This document shows, one piece after another, positions 1 to 9,225 of a stretch of DNA of 64,000 bases. The DNA is from Hyphomicrobiales bacterium (GTDB taxonomy: Bacteria; Pseudomonadota; Alphaproteobacteria; Rhizobiales; Beijerinckiaceae). The stretch covers positions 1 through 64,000 of the forward strand of contig CANGOE010000003.1 in NCBI GenBank assembly GCA_947455455.1, read 5' to 3'. The notes beneath the pieces were generated by a model. It was not told the DNA's origin, did no database searches, and saw nothing but the letters and a program-made list of their open reading frames with translations. Position 1 is the first letter of the stretch. Each line of letters starts with the position of its first letter. The translations under genes and the position numbers were made by a program.

Positions 1-1
1 C

Positions 2-3000
2 ACCACCACTGCGGCAATTTCGACGGCGGGGCAACTTTCGGGGCAGGCCGTGGGCAACGGCACCAGCGCGGATGGCTTGTATTATACCATTGATGCCGTC
101 AGCCTGACGGGCACCGCGCAGGGCACTTATAATTCCAAGGATGTGGCGTCCGCCAATCTGGTCACGGTGTCCGGCCTGTCGCTGACAGGGGCAGGGGCAA
201 GCAATTATACCCTTGTGGCGCCAACGCAGGCGGCCACCATCACCCCAAAATCCATCACAGTGACCGGCCTGACTTTGCCCGCCAGCAAAGTTTATGATGC
301 GACGACAGCGGGTGTGGTCACAGGCACAGCCGGATTTGCCACCCGTGCTGTCGGGTTCGGCACCGGTGCGGATGGGGCCGTTTATACCATTGATTCAGGC
401 GTGAGCCTGTCGGGTGCGCCGGTTTCCACCTATGACAGCAAGGATGTGGCTACAGCTTCGCTGGTGACCCTGTCGGGCCTTTCGCTGGGCGGGGCAGGCA
501 GTGGCAATTATACGCTGGCGGCCATGTCTCAAGCCGCGACCATCACACCCAAGACCTTGACCATGAGCGGTTTGGTGGTGGCCTCGACCAGCAAGGTCTA
601 TGACGGCACCACTGCGGCAAGCCTGTCACAAGCGACGGGGGCTTTGCAAACGGCCATTGCCGCAGGCAGTGGTTCGGCGCAGGATGGCGCGCCCTATAGC
701 GGCGACAATGTGTCGTTGTCCGGAACAGCCAGCGCGAATTTTGCCAGTAAAAATGTCGGATCGGGCCTGTCGATCGTCTTTTCCGGTGTCGGTTTGAGCG
801 GTGCTGATACCGCAAACTACCTGCTCACCCAGCAAACGCCACTGGCCACAGGTGCCATTACCGCCAAAGCCCTGACGGTTTCGGGGGCTGTTGTTTCCGA
901 TAAAATCTATGATGGTTCAACCACTGCCAGCCTATCAAGCGGCACCTTGGTTGGCGTGATTGCCGCCGATCTGGGCGGGGTTGTGCTGACGCAAAGCGCC
1001 AGTTTCAGTGATGCCAATGCGGCAAGCGGTAAAACGGTGACTGCGGCCGACAGCCTCAGCGGGGCCGCATCTGGCAATTACAGCCTGACCCAACCCACCG
1101 GATTGCAGGCCAGCATTACCGCCAAATCGGTGACTGTTTCCGGCCTCTGGGCGGCCGATAAAGTCTATGATGGGACCGTGACAGCCAGCGTCAGCGGCGG
1201 CACGCTGGTGGGCGTGCTTGCGGGTGATCTGGCCCAAGTGGGATTGAGCCAGACGGGGGTCTTTTCGACAGCGTCGGCCGGCACCAGCAAGAACGTGACC
1301 TCCACTTCTGGTCTGACCGGAGTGCTGGCAGGCAATTACAGCCTGATCCAGCCCACAGGCCTCACAGCCAGCATTACCCCGAAGACCCTGACGGTTTCGG
1401 GGACTGCTGTGGCAACCAAAACCTATGATGCCACCACGGATGCCAGTCTGACAGGCGGCACGCTGGTTGGCGTGGTGGCGGGGGATGTTCTGACCACCAC
1501 GCTGGCAACCCCGACCGGCAGTTTCATTGATGCCAATGCGGGCAGTGGTAAACCTGTGACACCTGCTTACAGTCTGGCCGGTGTGTCGTCGGGCAATTAC
1601 CGTCTGGTCCAGCCCACGGGCCTCACAGGCACAATCGATAAAGCCACTTTGACCGTGTCGCCCACCGCCGGTCAAACCAAGATCTATGGCGGTGCCGATG
1701 GCCCGCTTGCCTATAGCCTGACGGGCTATGTCGGCGGGGAAGTTTCGGCCACGGGTCTGGGCGGGGTGCTGACTCGTGCGGCGGGCGAGAATGTCGGTTC
1801 CTATGCTTTCGGGACCAGCCAATTGTCGTCCACCAATTACCAGTTTGTTCTAGCGGCGGGTGCACCCGGTTTTGCCATTACGCCTGCCGCACTGACGGTG
1901 ACCGCCAATACCGATGCCAAATTCGTGACCGAGAATGACAGGACCAATTTCAATTCTGTCAGTTATAGCGGCTTTGTGAATGGTGAAACCGCCGCGGTGC
2001 TGGGTGGCACGCTGGCCATTACCCGCACCAATCCGACGCAAAACAACGCTGGCACCTATGCGGGCGTGCTGGTGCCAACGGGGCTGACCTCTGCCAATTA
2101 CACCATCACCAATCAGGCCGGTGATTTTGTTATTGTTCCGGCCGGGCAATTGCTGATCCGCGCGGCCAATGTCAGCACCACTTACGGGACCGCACCGGTG
2201 TTGACAGCGGGTTCGGTTAAATACCTGCGTGATATCAACGGGGTTAGCGAGTTGAAAACGCTGGTGCAATCGCCCAACGATCCGACGCTCTACAGCGACG
2301 GTGTGGGTGGTTCCGTGTCTTTCAGTCTGACGGCCAATGGCCCTGTAAGCTCTGCGGGCTGGTTGCGCACGGGCTCTTACGCGATGTCGGCGAGCGGCCT
2401 TGTCAAACAGGGCAATAATTTCCTCAATGATCCGGTGGTGATCGGCATGGTCACCGTGACACAGAAGGCGTTGACGCCGTCTGCGGCCCCATCCAAAACC
2501 TATGATGGCACGACGCAGATGGATCCGCCGGCACTGACATTGTCGGGCTTGATCACCGGGGATGTGGTCGGTTCTACCGCCAGCGGGGCCTATCAGTCCC
2601 GCCATGCAGGCCATGGCGTAGGCTACAGCATCGCCAATATCGATCTGACAGGCGCAGATCAGGATAACTACTATCTGACCACCACGGGTTTTTCGGCCAG
2701 CAACGGTATCATTACTCCCAAAGCCGTCACACTGACCCCGCAAGCGGCCAGCAAGACCTATGACGGACAGCGCGGCATTGCCGCCACGCCTGCCGATCTC
2801 GGGGTGTTGTCACAGCAATTGGGCGTTGCGGGCGACAATGTCACCGCGATCACGCTGACCTATGACACCAAAAATGCCGGTCAGAACAAAAGCCTCTCGG
2901 CCTCCTCGGCCGTCATTGCGGATGGCAATGGCGGGCAGAATTATTCGGTGAGCTATCAGGCCAACACGACGTCACAAATCGGGCAGGCGGTGTTGAGCGT

Positions 3001-6000
3001 TGCGGGCTCCTCGGTTGTGACCAAAGCCTATGACGGCACCACTGCGGCCACCCTGACAGGCGGCACGCTGGTGGGGGTCGTCGGTTCCGATCAGGTGGTG
3101 TTGAATGCGTCCGGCCTGTTTGCCAGTGCCAATGTCGGCTCCGGCATGGCCGTGACCTCGACCAGCGGTTTGACAGGCAGTGAGGCCGGAAATTACAGCC
3201 TGACCCAGCCCACCGGATTGACAGGCACCATCATCCCGAAAGTGCTCACGGTCAGCGGTACGGTTGTGGCCGACAAGATTTATTCCGGCACAACGGATGC
3301 CAGCATAGCCACTTTGGGCAGTTTGCAGGGTCTTGTCGGCAACGAGACCCTGTCCCTGTCCGGCGGGGCGCGCTTTACCGATGCCAATGCAGGCAATGGC
3401 AAGGCGGTGGTCCTGACCTATACGCTGTCCAACGGCACGCAAGGGGGAATGTCGGGCAATTACAGTCTGGCGACAGCCACTACAACCGCCAGCATCGGCA
3501 AGGCGGCATTGACCGTGACAGCCAATGCCGATGCCCGCTTTGTCGCACAGGGCGATGCCTTCAATTATAACGGGGTCAGCTATAGCGGCTTTGTGCACGG
3601 TGAAACGCCTGCGGTGCTTGGTGGCTCCCTGCTGGTCACCCGCACCAATCCGACCCAGAATGCGGCGGCCACCTATGCGGGTGTTCTGTCCCCCTCGGGG
3701 CTGACCTCAGGCAATTATACGATCAGCTATCAGGCAGGTGATTATACCATCGTGCCGGCCCAGCAAGTGTTGATCAAAATGGCCAATGTCAGCCAAACCT
3801 ATGGGCAGGCATTGGTGCTTGCACCTGCCTCAGTCCAATATATGGACGGCAATGATGTGCTGACCACGCTCACGCAGGTATCGGGGGGCAACAACACCTA
3901 TGCCTATCAGGACGGCTTGGGCGGAACGCTTGATTTCACCCTGACCCCGTCAGGTTCGGCGTCCTCTTCCAGCGGATATCTCAATGTCGGCCGTTATGCG
4001 GCGGCGGGTGCGTCGATCGCCTCTTCGGGGCAAAATTTTTCCGGCAGTCCGGTTTTTGTCGGCATGATCGCCGTCAATCAGGCGGGCCTGACGGCCTCGA
4101 CCAATCAGGCGGTCAAAACCTATGACGGCTCGGCCCAGATGGGCACGGTGGCGGTGCAACTGGCGGGTGTTGCGAGCCAAAATGGCACCACCGATGCTGT
4201 TTCCACCAGCGGAACAGGGCTGTTTGCAGGCAAAAACGCCGGCAACGGTTTGTCCTATTCGGTGTCCGGTCTGGCGCTCAGCGGCAGTGATGCAGGCAAT
4301 TACTATCTGACGGGCGGATCAAATTTCAGCGGCAGTGATGGGATCATCACCCCGAAATCGGTGACGCTGACGGCGCAAACTTCGCAAAAAACCTATGACG
4401 GCACCACACAAGGCACGGCCAGTGCGGCTGATCTTGCGGCTTTGTCCAGCCAGTTGGGCGTTGCAGGCGACAAGGTCGACGCGGTTACGCTGACCTTCGA
4501 TAACCGCAATGCGGGGACCGGCAAAACCTTGACCCTGTCCAATGCCAGCCTTGCAGACGGGCAGGCGGGGCAGAACTATCTTGTCTCCTATGCCACCAGC
4601 TCTACCGGCACCATCACCCCCAAAAGCGTGACGCTGACACCGCAAGCGGCCACCAAAATCTACGATGCCGGCACCGGCTACAGCGCCAATGCTTCCGATC
4701 TCTCGGTCCTGAGCGGACAATTGGGTGTGGCCGGGGATCAGGTCATAGGGGCAGGAGCGATTTATGCCGGCAAGGATATTGGCAACAAAGCGCTGGATCT
4801 GGTGTCGGCGGTGATTTCCGACGGCAATAATGGCGGCAATTATCAAGTCAATTATGGCAGTGGTTCCATTCTGGTTACGCCTAAAACCATCAGTGTTGTC
4901 AACAGCACGGTGACCAGCAAAACCTACGACAAATCCGCCGCGGCCACGATTGCAGGCGGCACGCTGAGCGGGGTCGAAGCGGGTGATCTGGTGACGCTGA
5001 CGCAATCGGGCCTTTTTGCCTCGGTCAATGCCGGTTCTGGCATTGCGGTGTCGGTGACCCAATCGATTGCCGCACCGGATGCCGGCAATTATATCCTGTC
5101 GCCCACCACCGGCCTGACCGGTACCATTACCCCGCGCGCTCTGACCGTCACCTATTCAGGGCAATCGAAAATCTATGACACATCGACACTGGCCAGTGTC
5201 ACCACCACTGATGACCGCCTGTTGGGCGACAGCGTGACCATCAACCGCACGGCGGCCTTCACCTCGCCAAGTGTCGGCACGGGCCAAACCATTCAGGTGA
5301 CAGGTGTCAGCCTGTCGGGCGGGGATGCAGGCAATTATACGGTTTTGGCCAGTGGCTCGGCCACGGCCAACATCACCCGGCGCTTGTTGGTGGTGACAGG
5401 CACAACCGTGACCAGCCGCGATTATGACGGCTCCACCACAGCAGGGCTGAGCGGGGGTGTGGTGCAAGGCCTGTTGGGTACGGATCAGGTGTCCCTGGTC
5501 CAGTCCGGCCAATTTGCCAGCAAGAATATCGGGACTGCCATTGCCGTGACGGCAACCGATCTGCTGACGGGAGCCGATGCAGGCAATTACAGCATCGAAC
5601 AGCAGATCGGCCTGTCCGGCACCATCCGTGCCAAAGCCCTGACGGTCACAGGCACCAGCGTCGATAATAAAATATATGACGGTTCCAGAGCCGCAACACT
5701 GACGGGCGGTATTCTGTCGGGGGTGATCGGCGGCGAAACGGTCAACCTTGTCCAGTCGGGATTGTTTGCCGCCCGCAATGCCGGGCAAGCGGTGCAGGTG
5801 ACGGCCACAAACACGCTGGCAGGACCGGATGCGGGCAATTATGTCGTGATCCAGCCGACAGGATTGCTGGCCGATATTACCCGTCGCACCTTGACGGTGG
5901 CAGGCACGGTTGTTGCGACCAAATCCTTTGATGCTAAAACCGAAGCCAAGGTCAGCGGTGGCCGACTGGTCGGATTGGTCGACGGCGACCAGGTGGTGCT

Positions 6001-6910
6001 AAACCAAGCCGGAGCCTTTGTGTCCCCCAATGCCGCGACCTCGGTGGCTGTGATCATGAATGATACGATCACCGGCGCGGATGCCTCCAACTATCTGTTG
6101 GTGCAACCGACAGGCTTGACCGGCACCATCAATTCCAACACGCCGATCCTGTATCCGACAGTGCCAACCACCGCCGTCCAAACCGTCCAGACGCAGGCCG
6201 CAACACCGGCCCCCGCCAGCAGTGATGCCGTGGTCAGTCCGGCAGGCGGCACTGTGGGAGGAGGCTGGAAAATCGAGACCGCTGTCTCGTCTTCGGGCAC
6301 AGCCTCGGTATCATCATCGGTCAGTATCAAAGTTTCTTCCGACAGCAACGCGATCCAGTCCGGTGTGGACGTGTTGCAAATCGGCAAAGTGGTGACACTG
6401 GATGCGGCGGGAGACCGCAGTCCGATCATTTCCTCGGCTTCCATCAATATGCTCAAGGGCTTCGAGGCAGGCCGGACCCTCCTTGAACTCAATGAAACAG
6501 GGCCGATTTCAATCAGCATCGACAATCAAACAGGCCGCGTGAAGCTAAGTGGGGCCGCCACAGTGGCCGAATATAACAAGCTGATCCAGAGCCTGCGTCT
6601 CAAACTCAATGGCGCGTCGCAACGCCGGATCCTGTCCATGAATATCGGACTGGTCGACCTGAACGGCAATCGCGAACAACGGGTGATCACTCTGAGCCCT
6701 GCGGGCGACCAGCAGGCGGCGGGTCGCCGGATCGAGGTGATTTCCGACACGATCCAGCAAAGCCGTTCCGACGCACCGGTTTCGCCAGCCCTTGCGCGGC
6801 CAACCCCCGATCGTCGTGCGGGGTTGGCTGTTGAGCCATCAGGCTTTTCCGCCCCGTCCAGAACGGCGCAATCCGACGGTAACCGCTTTGCACCCGTGAC
6901 TATCCAATGA
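2..6910 (+). CDS. Giant YDG/MBG-repeat surface adhesin, C-terminal part
   Basis: The reading frame is open to the left edge, so this is the C-terminal part of a larger protein; the GTG at 50 is internal. About 2300 residues are visible. Most is a chain of roughly 22 repeats, each opening with a motif like ITPKxLTV and then a YDG/YDA core such as KxYDGTTxA. Several are MBG-type variants (SYSGFVNGE, SYSGFVHGE). These are bacterial Ig-like YDG/MBG domains of filamentous-haemagglutinin-like exoproteins. From about residue 2050 the repeats stop. A Ser/Thr/Ala-rich linker follows, then a compact domain (around GFEAGRTLLELNETGPISIS) and a disordered tail. No autotransporter beta-barrel or LPxTG is visible at the C-terminus, so secretion would depend on the missing N-terminus, possibly a two-partner (TPS) domain. 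The stop overlaps the start of the IalB-like gene (ATGA). Confidence 0.88.
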   Translation, partial: TTTAAISTAGQLSGQAVGNGTSADGLYYTIDAVSLTGTAQGTYNSKDVASANLVTVSGLSLTGAGASNYTLVAPTQAATITPKSITVTGLTLPASKVYDATTAGVVTGTAGFATRAVGFGTGADGAVYTIDSGVSLSGAPVSTYDSKDVATASLVTLSGLSLGGAGSGNYTLAAMSQAATITPKTLTMSGLVVASTSKVYDGTTAASLSQATGALQTAIAAGSGSAQDGAPYSGDNVSLSGTASANFASKNVGSGLSIVFSGVGLSGADTANYLLTQQTPLATGAITAKALTVSGAVVSDKIYDGSTTASLSSGTLVGVIAADLGGVVLTQSASFSDANAASGKTVTAADSLSGAASGNYSLTQPTGLQASITAKSVTVSGLWAADKVYDGTVTASVSGGTLVGVLAGDLAQVGLSQTGVFSTASAGTSKNVTSTSGLTGVLAGNYSLIQPTGLTASITPKTLTVSGTAVATKTYDATTDASLTGGTLVGVVAGDVLTTTLATPTGSFIDANAGSGKPVTPAYSLAGVSSGNYRLVQPTGLTGTIDKATLTVSPTAGQTKIYGGADGPLAYSLTGYVGGEVSATGLGGVLTRAAGENVGSYAFGTSQLSSTNYQFVLAAGAPGFAITPAALTVTANTDAKFVTENDRTNFNSVSYSGFVNGETAAVLGGTLAITRTNPTQNNAGTYAGVLVPTGLTSANYTITNQAGDFVIVPAGQLLIRAANVSTTYGTAPVLTAGSVKYLRDINGVSELKTLVQSPNDPTLYSDGVGGSVSFSLTANGPVSSAGWLRTGSYAMSASGLVKQGNNFLNDPVVIGMVTVTQKALTPSAAPSKTYDGTTQMDPPALTLSGLITGDVVGSTASGAYQSRHAGHGVGYSIANIDLTGADQDNYYLTTTGFSASNGIITPKAVTLTPQAASKTYDGQRGIAATPADLGVLSQQLGVAGDNVTAITLTYDTKNAGQNKSLSASSAVIADGNGGQNYSVSYQANTTSQIGQAVLSVAGSSVVTKAYDGTTAATLTGGTLVGVVGSDQVVLNASGLFASANVGSGMAVTSTSGLTGSEAGNYSLTQPTGLTGTIIPKVLTVSGTVVADKIYSGTTDASIATLGSLQGLVGNETLSLSGGARFTDANAGNGKAVVLTYTLSNGTQGGMSGNYSLATATTTASIGKAALTVTANADARFVAQGDAFNYNGVSYSGFVHGETPAVLGGSLLVTRTNPTQNAAATYAGVLSPSGLTSGNYTISYQAGDYTIVPAQQVLIKMANVSQTYGQALVLAPASVQYMDGNDVLTTLTQVSGGNNTYAYQDGLGGTLDFTLTPSGSASSSSGYLNVGRYAAAGASIASSGQNFSGSPVFVGMIAVNQAGLTASTNQAVKTYDGSAQMGTVAVQLAGVASQNGTTDAVSTSGTGLFAGKNAGNGLSYSVSGLALSGSDAGNYYLTGGSNFSGSDGIITPKSVTLTAQTSQKTYDGTTQGTASAADLAALSSQLGVAGDKVDAVTLTFDNRNAGTGKTLTLSNASLADGQAGQNYLVSYATSSTGTITPKSVTLTPQAATKIYDAGTGYSANASDLSVLSGQLGVAGDQVIGAGAIYAGKDIGNKALDLVSAVISDGNNGGNYQVNYGSGSILVTPKTISVVNSTVTSKTYDKSAAATIAGGTLSGVEAGDLVTLTQSGLFASVNAGSGIAVSVTQSIAAPDAGNYILSPTTGLTGTITPRALTVTYSGQSKIYDTSTLASVTTTDDRLLGDSVTINRTAAFTSPSVGTGQTIQVTGVSLSGGDAGNYTVLASGSATANITRRLLVVTGTTVTSRDYDGSTTAGLSGGVVQGLLGTDQVSLVQSGQFASKNIGTAIAVTATDLLTGADAGNYSIEQQIGLSGTIRAKALTVTGTSVDNKIYDGSRAATLTGGILSGVIGGETVNLVQSGLFAARNAGQAVQVTATNTLAGPDAGNYVVIQPTGLLADITRRTLTVAGTVVATKSFDAKTEAKVSGGRLVGLVDGDQVVLNQAGAFVSPNAATSVAVIMNDTITGADASNYLLVQPTGLTGTINSNTPILYPTVPTTAVQTVQTQAATPAPASSDAVVSPAGGTVGGGWKIETAVSSSGTASVSSSVSIKVSSDSNAIQSGVDVLQIGKVVTLDAAGDRSPIISSASINMLKGFEAGRTLLELNETGPISISIDNQTGRVKLSGAATVAEYNKLIQSLRLKLNGASQRRILSMNIGLVDLNGNREQRVITLSPAGDQQAAGRRIEVISDTIQQSRSDAPVSPALARPTPDRRAGLAVEPSGFSAPSRTAQSDGNRFAPVTIQ
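239..6131 (+). repeat. Tandem YDG/MBG domain repeats inside the adhesin gene
   Basis: Around 22 degenerate repeats of about 75 to 110 codons each. Each starts with an I-T-P-K or similar turn and carries a K-x-Y-D-G/A core, then a GNYxL strand near its end. The nucleotide sequences have diverged, but the protein pattern is regular. Two larger blocks (near codons 620-800 and 1150-1330) repeat the same order of MBG-type, short IRAANVS/IKMANVS-type and YDG-type units. This suggests duplication of a three-domain block. Confidence 0.85.
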
Positions 6911-7446
6911 GGATCCTGATGCCCCTGTATTTCCGTTTTCTGCTCGCTTGTCTGGTTCTGGCTCCGGTCAACGGGGCTTTTGCACAGGCCGCCAATAGCG
7001 ATGGCACTTCGCGCACCCAAAGCATCCAGACCTCCGAAACCGGCTGGCAGGTGATCTGCCGTCCGCAACAGGCCGACAGAGCCAAGCTGGATTGTTCTGT
7101 GGTCTATGAAACCTTCACCACCAATGACCGGATGCGAGTGGCCGCTGTCGAGATCATCAAAGGCGAGAAGGGCCGCACCATCATCATCTCGGTTCCGGTC
7201 GGCGTGAATTTGAAAGACGGGATCGAATTGATGGTGGATGGAGCCAGCCGCCAGACCTTGGGCTTTGCCAGCTGTCAGTCCAATGGTTGCTTTGCCACGA
7301 TGGATATGGATGCCAAGTTTGTTGAGCTGATGCGCAAGGGCAAAAACATCTCGGCCGGTTTCAGCGACGGGCAGGGAAGCAAGGTCAAGGTCGATATTTC
7401 GCTGGTGGGCTTCAATGCCGCCTATCTGAAATCCGAAGACAAATAA
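6907..7446 (+). CDS. Invasion-associated locus B (IalB) family secreted protein
   Basis: 179 residues with an N-terminal signal peptide (hydrophobic stretch LLACLVLAPVNGAFA, cleavage near AFAQA). The mature part has the IalB pattern: W-Q-V-x-C near residue 50, a second Cys about 12 residues on, the GIELMVDG segment, then FASCQSNGCFA. The four cysteines probably form two disulphides in the periplasm or at the surface. IalB proteins are best known from Bartonella and Brucella, where they are linked to host-cell interaction, but they are widespread in free-living alphaproteobacteria. The ATG lies inside the stop of the adhesin gene (ATGA), so the two are translationally coupled. It may assist export or stability of the adhesin; that role is inferred. 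Confidence 0.85.
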   Translation: MRILMPLYFRFLLACLVLAPVNGAFAQAANSDGTSRTQSIQTSETGWQVICRPQQADRAKLDCSVVYETFTTNDRMRVAAVEIIKGEKGRTIIISVPVGVNLKDGIELMVDGASRQTLGFASCQSNGCFATMDMDAKFVELMRKGKNISAGFSDGQGSKVKVDISLVGFNAAYLKSEDK

Positions 7447-7478
7447 GACTTTGGCCCTATCCGTTTCTTGCCTGAGAT

Positions 7479-7492
7479 TTGACCCAAATCAA
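7479..7492. promoter_or_regulatory. FNR/FixK-type site upstream of the DUF6455 gene
   Basis: TTGACCCAAATCAA differs by one base from the FNR/Anr/FixK consensus TTGAT-N4-ATCAA. TTGAC half-sites are common in alphaproteobacterial FnrL/FixK targets. It sits 82 bases before the chosen start at 7575, a usual place for an activator site. This is pattern recognition only. Confidence 0.5.
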
Positions 7493-7574
7493 TGAGCGAC
7501 TGCCGGATTTGCCGATGATGGAGCCCAAGGTAGCGCATTGGTGCTGTTGCCTTGAGCCAGAAGGAGGCCGCGTG

Positions 7575-8003
7575 ATGGCCAGCCGAACATCATCTGCCAA
7601 TGACAATGCAATGGGTGCCACCGCTGTAGAGACAGGCTTGCGTGGCAAACTCCGAGAGATTTTCAACCGCTATCAGGAGCAATGGGAGTTGCGCGGGCTG
7701 GGTCACGACCAGATGGAAGCCATTGCCCGCGATACCGGCATTGATGTGCATGATATCTACGATGCCATTCTTGATGGCACCGATCACGGCACGCAATATC
7801 TGTCGATGATGCAACAATATGGCATTTCGATTGCGCAAGCGGGTGGTGCTTCCGGTCCTTTGATGCGTGACATCGTGCGGGTTTGCGCGCATTGTTCTTC
7901 CAAATCGCAGTGCGACAGCGCTTTGGCCGCAGGCCATGCGGTGCATGAGGCCGATACCTTCTGCCCCAATGCGCCTGTCTTCGACAATCTGGCGGGTCTG
8001 TAA
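7575..8003 (+). CDS. DUF6455 family protein
   Basis: 142 residues. The start at 7575 is chosen because a strong Shine-Dalgarno (AAGGAGG, 7561-7567) lies just before it; the frame stays open further upstream without a comparable site. The C-terminal half carries the DUF6455 cysteine pattern RVCAHCSSKSQC followed by FCPNAPVFDNL, four cysteines that could bind metal or a cluster. The N-terminal half is charged and helical. Function is unknown. The family is common in alphaproteobacteria, sometimes beside genes for low-oxygen or nitrogen metabolism. The FNR-like box upstream fits low-oxygen control. No membrane segment is visible. Confidence 0.75.
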   Translation: MASRTSSANDNAMGATAVETGLRGKLREIFNRYQEQWELRGLGHDQMEAIARDTGIDVHDIYDAILDGTDHGTQYLSMMQQYGISIAQAGGASGPLMRDIVRVCAHCSSKSQCDSALAAGHAVHEADTFCPNAPVFDNLAGL

Positions 8004-8088
8004 CCTTCTCAGCTGTGTGTCGCGTGATGTGTTGTGGTGGTGACGGGCGCATGCCCGTTTCCGGATGGTATGGTGTGGAGTTCTGCTG

Positions 8089-8541
8089 ATGTCCGGTTCT
8101 ATTCGCTACAGTGATCGCGTGCACAATGTGCTGTTTTTGTCGGTCAAAAACACGGCCAGAACCCTGATGGCCGAAAGCATCCTCAACAAAGGCAGTACCG
8201 GATCACTCAAAGCCTATTCGGCAGGGACCGATCCGGCAGGGCAGGTCGATCCGCTGACCCTGACAACCTTGCGCAATCACGGGTGTCCCGTTGACGGGCT
8301 TTCATCCAAAAACGTCAATTTTTTCAATGATAACGACGCAATCGAGATCGATATGATCTTTACCTTTTGCGACCGTTCGCATGGGCAGGCCATCGCGCTA
8401 TGGCCGGGCCATTCCTACACCGCTTTGTGGTCGATCCCCGATCCGATGATCGACATGTCCTCGATCGGCCTGAAAGAGGCCGCTTTTACGGCGGCCTATT
8501 ATGCGGTCAAGGATCGTGTCGGGGCTTTGCTGGCCCTCTAA
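8089..8541 (+). CDS. ArsC/low-molecular-weight phosphatase-fold protein lacking the catalytic Cys
   Basis: 150 residues, related to thioredoxin-coupled arsenate reductases and low-molecular-weight protein tyrosine phosphatases. The P-loop region reads VLFLSVKNTARTLMAE, aligning with the family CX5R loop (typically V-L-F-x-C-T-G-N-S-A-R), but the nucleophilic Cys is Ser (codon TCG). The loop Arg and the general-acid region (SIPDPM) are kept. Of the two resolving cysteines of arsenate reductase, one remains (FTFCDRS) and the other is missing. It is therefore probably not an arsenate reductase and may be a binding or regulatory pseudo-phosphatase. The start at 8089 is preferred over 8065 because the homologous region begins soon after it and a purine-rich stretch precedes it. 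Confidence 0.75.
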   Translation: MSGSIRYSDRVHNVLFLSVKNTARTLMAESILNKGSTGSLKAYSAGTDPAGQVDPLTLTTLRNHGCPVDGLSSKNVNFFNDNDAIEIDMIFTFCDRSHGQAIALWPGHSYTALWSIPDPMIDMSSIGLKEAAFTAAYYAVKDRVGALLAL

Positions 8542-8550
8542 TTGTTCTGC

Positions 8551-9225
8551 TCAAATCGGTGTGCGGACAATTCCGCTGACCGATCCGCCGGCCATCATCA
8601 CCACGTCGTCAGCCAGTCGGTTGACCTCGTCGGGCGCGTGGCTGATCGTGATCATCGGGGCCAGCGATGCGGCCAGCGAGGCTTGCCGGATTTTCAGCAG
8701 GTAATGGATGATTTCCGCCTTGCGCTCCTGATCCAGCGAGGCCAGCGGCTCGTCCAGCAGGATAATCCGCGGGCGCATCAGCAAAGCGCGGCCAATCGCG
8801 ACACGCTGGCTCTCTCCCCCCGACAGGGTGGCAGGCGTACGATTGAGCAGGTGGCCGATATCCAGCAAACTCACAATGTCGTCGAAGGACGGACCTTGCT
8901 GGTTCTTGGCGGCCCATTTCAGCCCATAGGCCAGATTGGCTTGAACGGTCATGTGCGGAAACAGGCGGTTGTCCTGAAACACATAGCCGATGCCGCGTTG
9001 TTGCGGGCGCAGATTGATGCCGGAGGCACTGTCGAATAGGACAGTGCCATTGATGCTGATATGGCCCTTTTGCGGGGTCAGCAATCCGACAATGACATTG
9101 GCAAGGCTGGTTTTTCCCGATCCCGACGGACCGAACAGCGCAATCGAACGGGAGTCGCTGGCACATTGCACATCCAGCACAAAATCACCCAGCGCCAATT
9201 TCACATCGATCGAGATCAGCGTCAT
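8551..9225 (-). CDS. modC: Molybdate ABC transporter ATP-binding protein ModC
   Basis: 224 residues. It energises molybdate import at the cytoplasmic face with ModB. Visible motifs are Walker A GPSGSGKT, Q-loop region GYVFQDNRLFPHM (typical of ModC), signature LSGGESQRVA and Walker B IILLDEP, followed by the switch His (TISHAP). The start at 9225 is chosen because it overlaps the modB stop in an ATGA arrangement; an upstream start at 9270 would extend 15 residues into modB. The protein ends soon after the switch region, so the C-terminal TOBE/Mop molybdate-binding domain of E. coli ModC (about 350 residues) is absent. Third gene of modABC. Confidence 0.92.
   Translation of the reverse strand: MTLISIDVKLALGDFVLDVQCASDSRSIALFGPSGSGKTSLANVIVGLLTPQKGHISINGTVLFDSASGINLRPQQRGIGYVFQDNRLFPHMTVQANLAYGLKWAAKNQQGPSFDDIVSLLDIGHLLNRTPATLSGGESQRVAIGRALLMRPRIILLDEPLASLDQERKAEIIHYLLKIRQASLAASLAPMITISHAPDEVNRLADDVVMMAGGSVSGIVRTPI

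Noticed and set aside
935..1822. Long minus-strand ORF inside the adhesin gene, with others at 1850-2743, 2972-3598 and 4319-5062
   Set aside because: They mirror the repetitive codons of the real plus-strand gene and give Arg/His/Gln/Gly-rich proteins with no recognised domain.
8043..8058. Hairpin ACGGGC-GCAT-GCCCGT after the DUF6455 gene as a terminator
   Set aside because: The stem is only 6 bases and followed by only three T residues, too weak to call.
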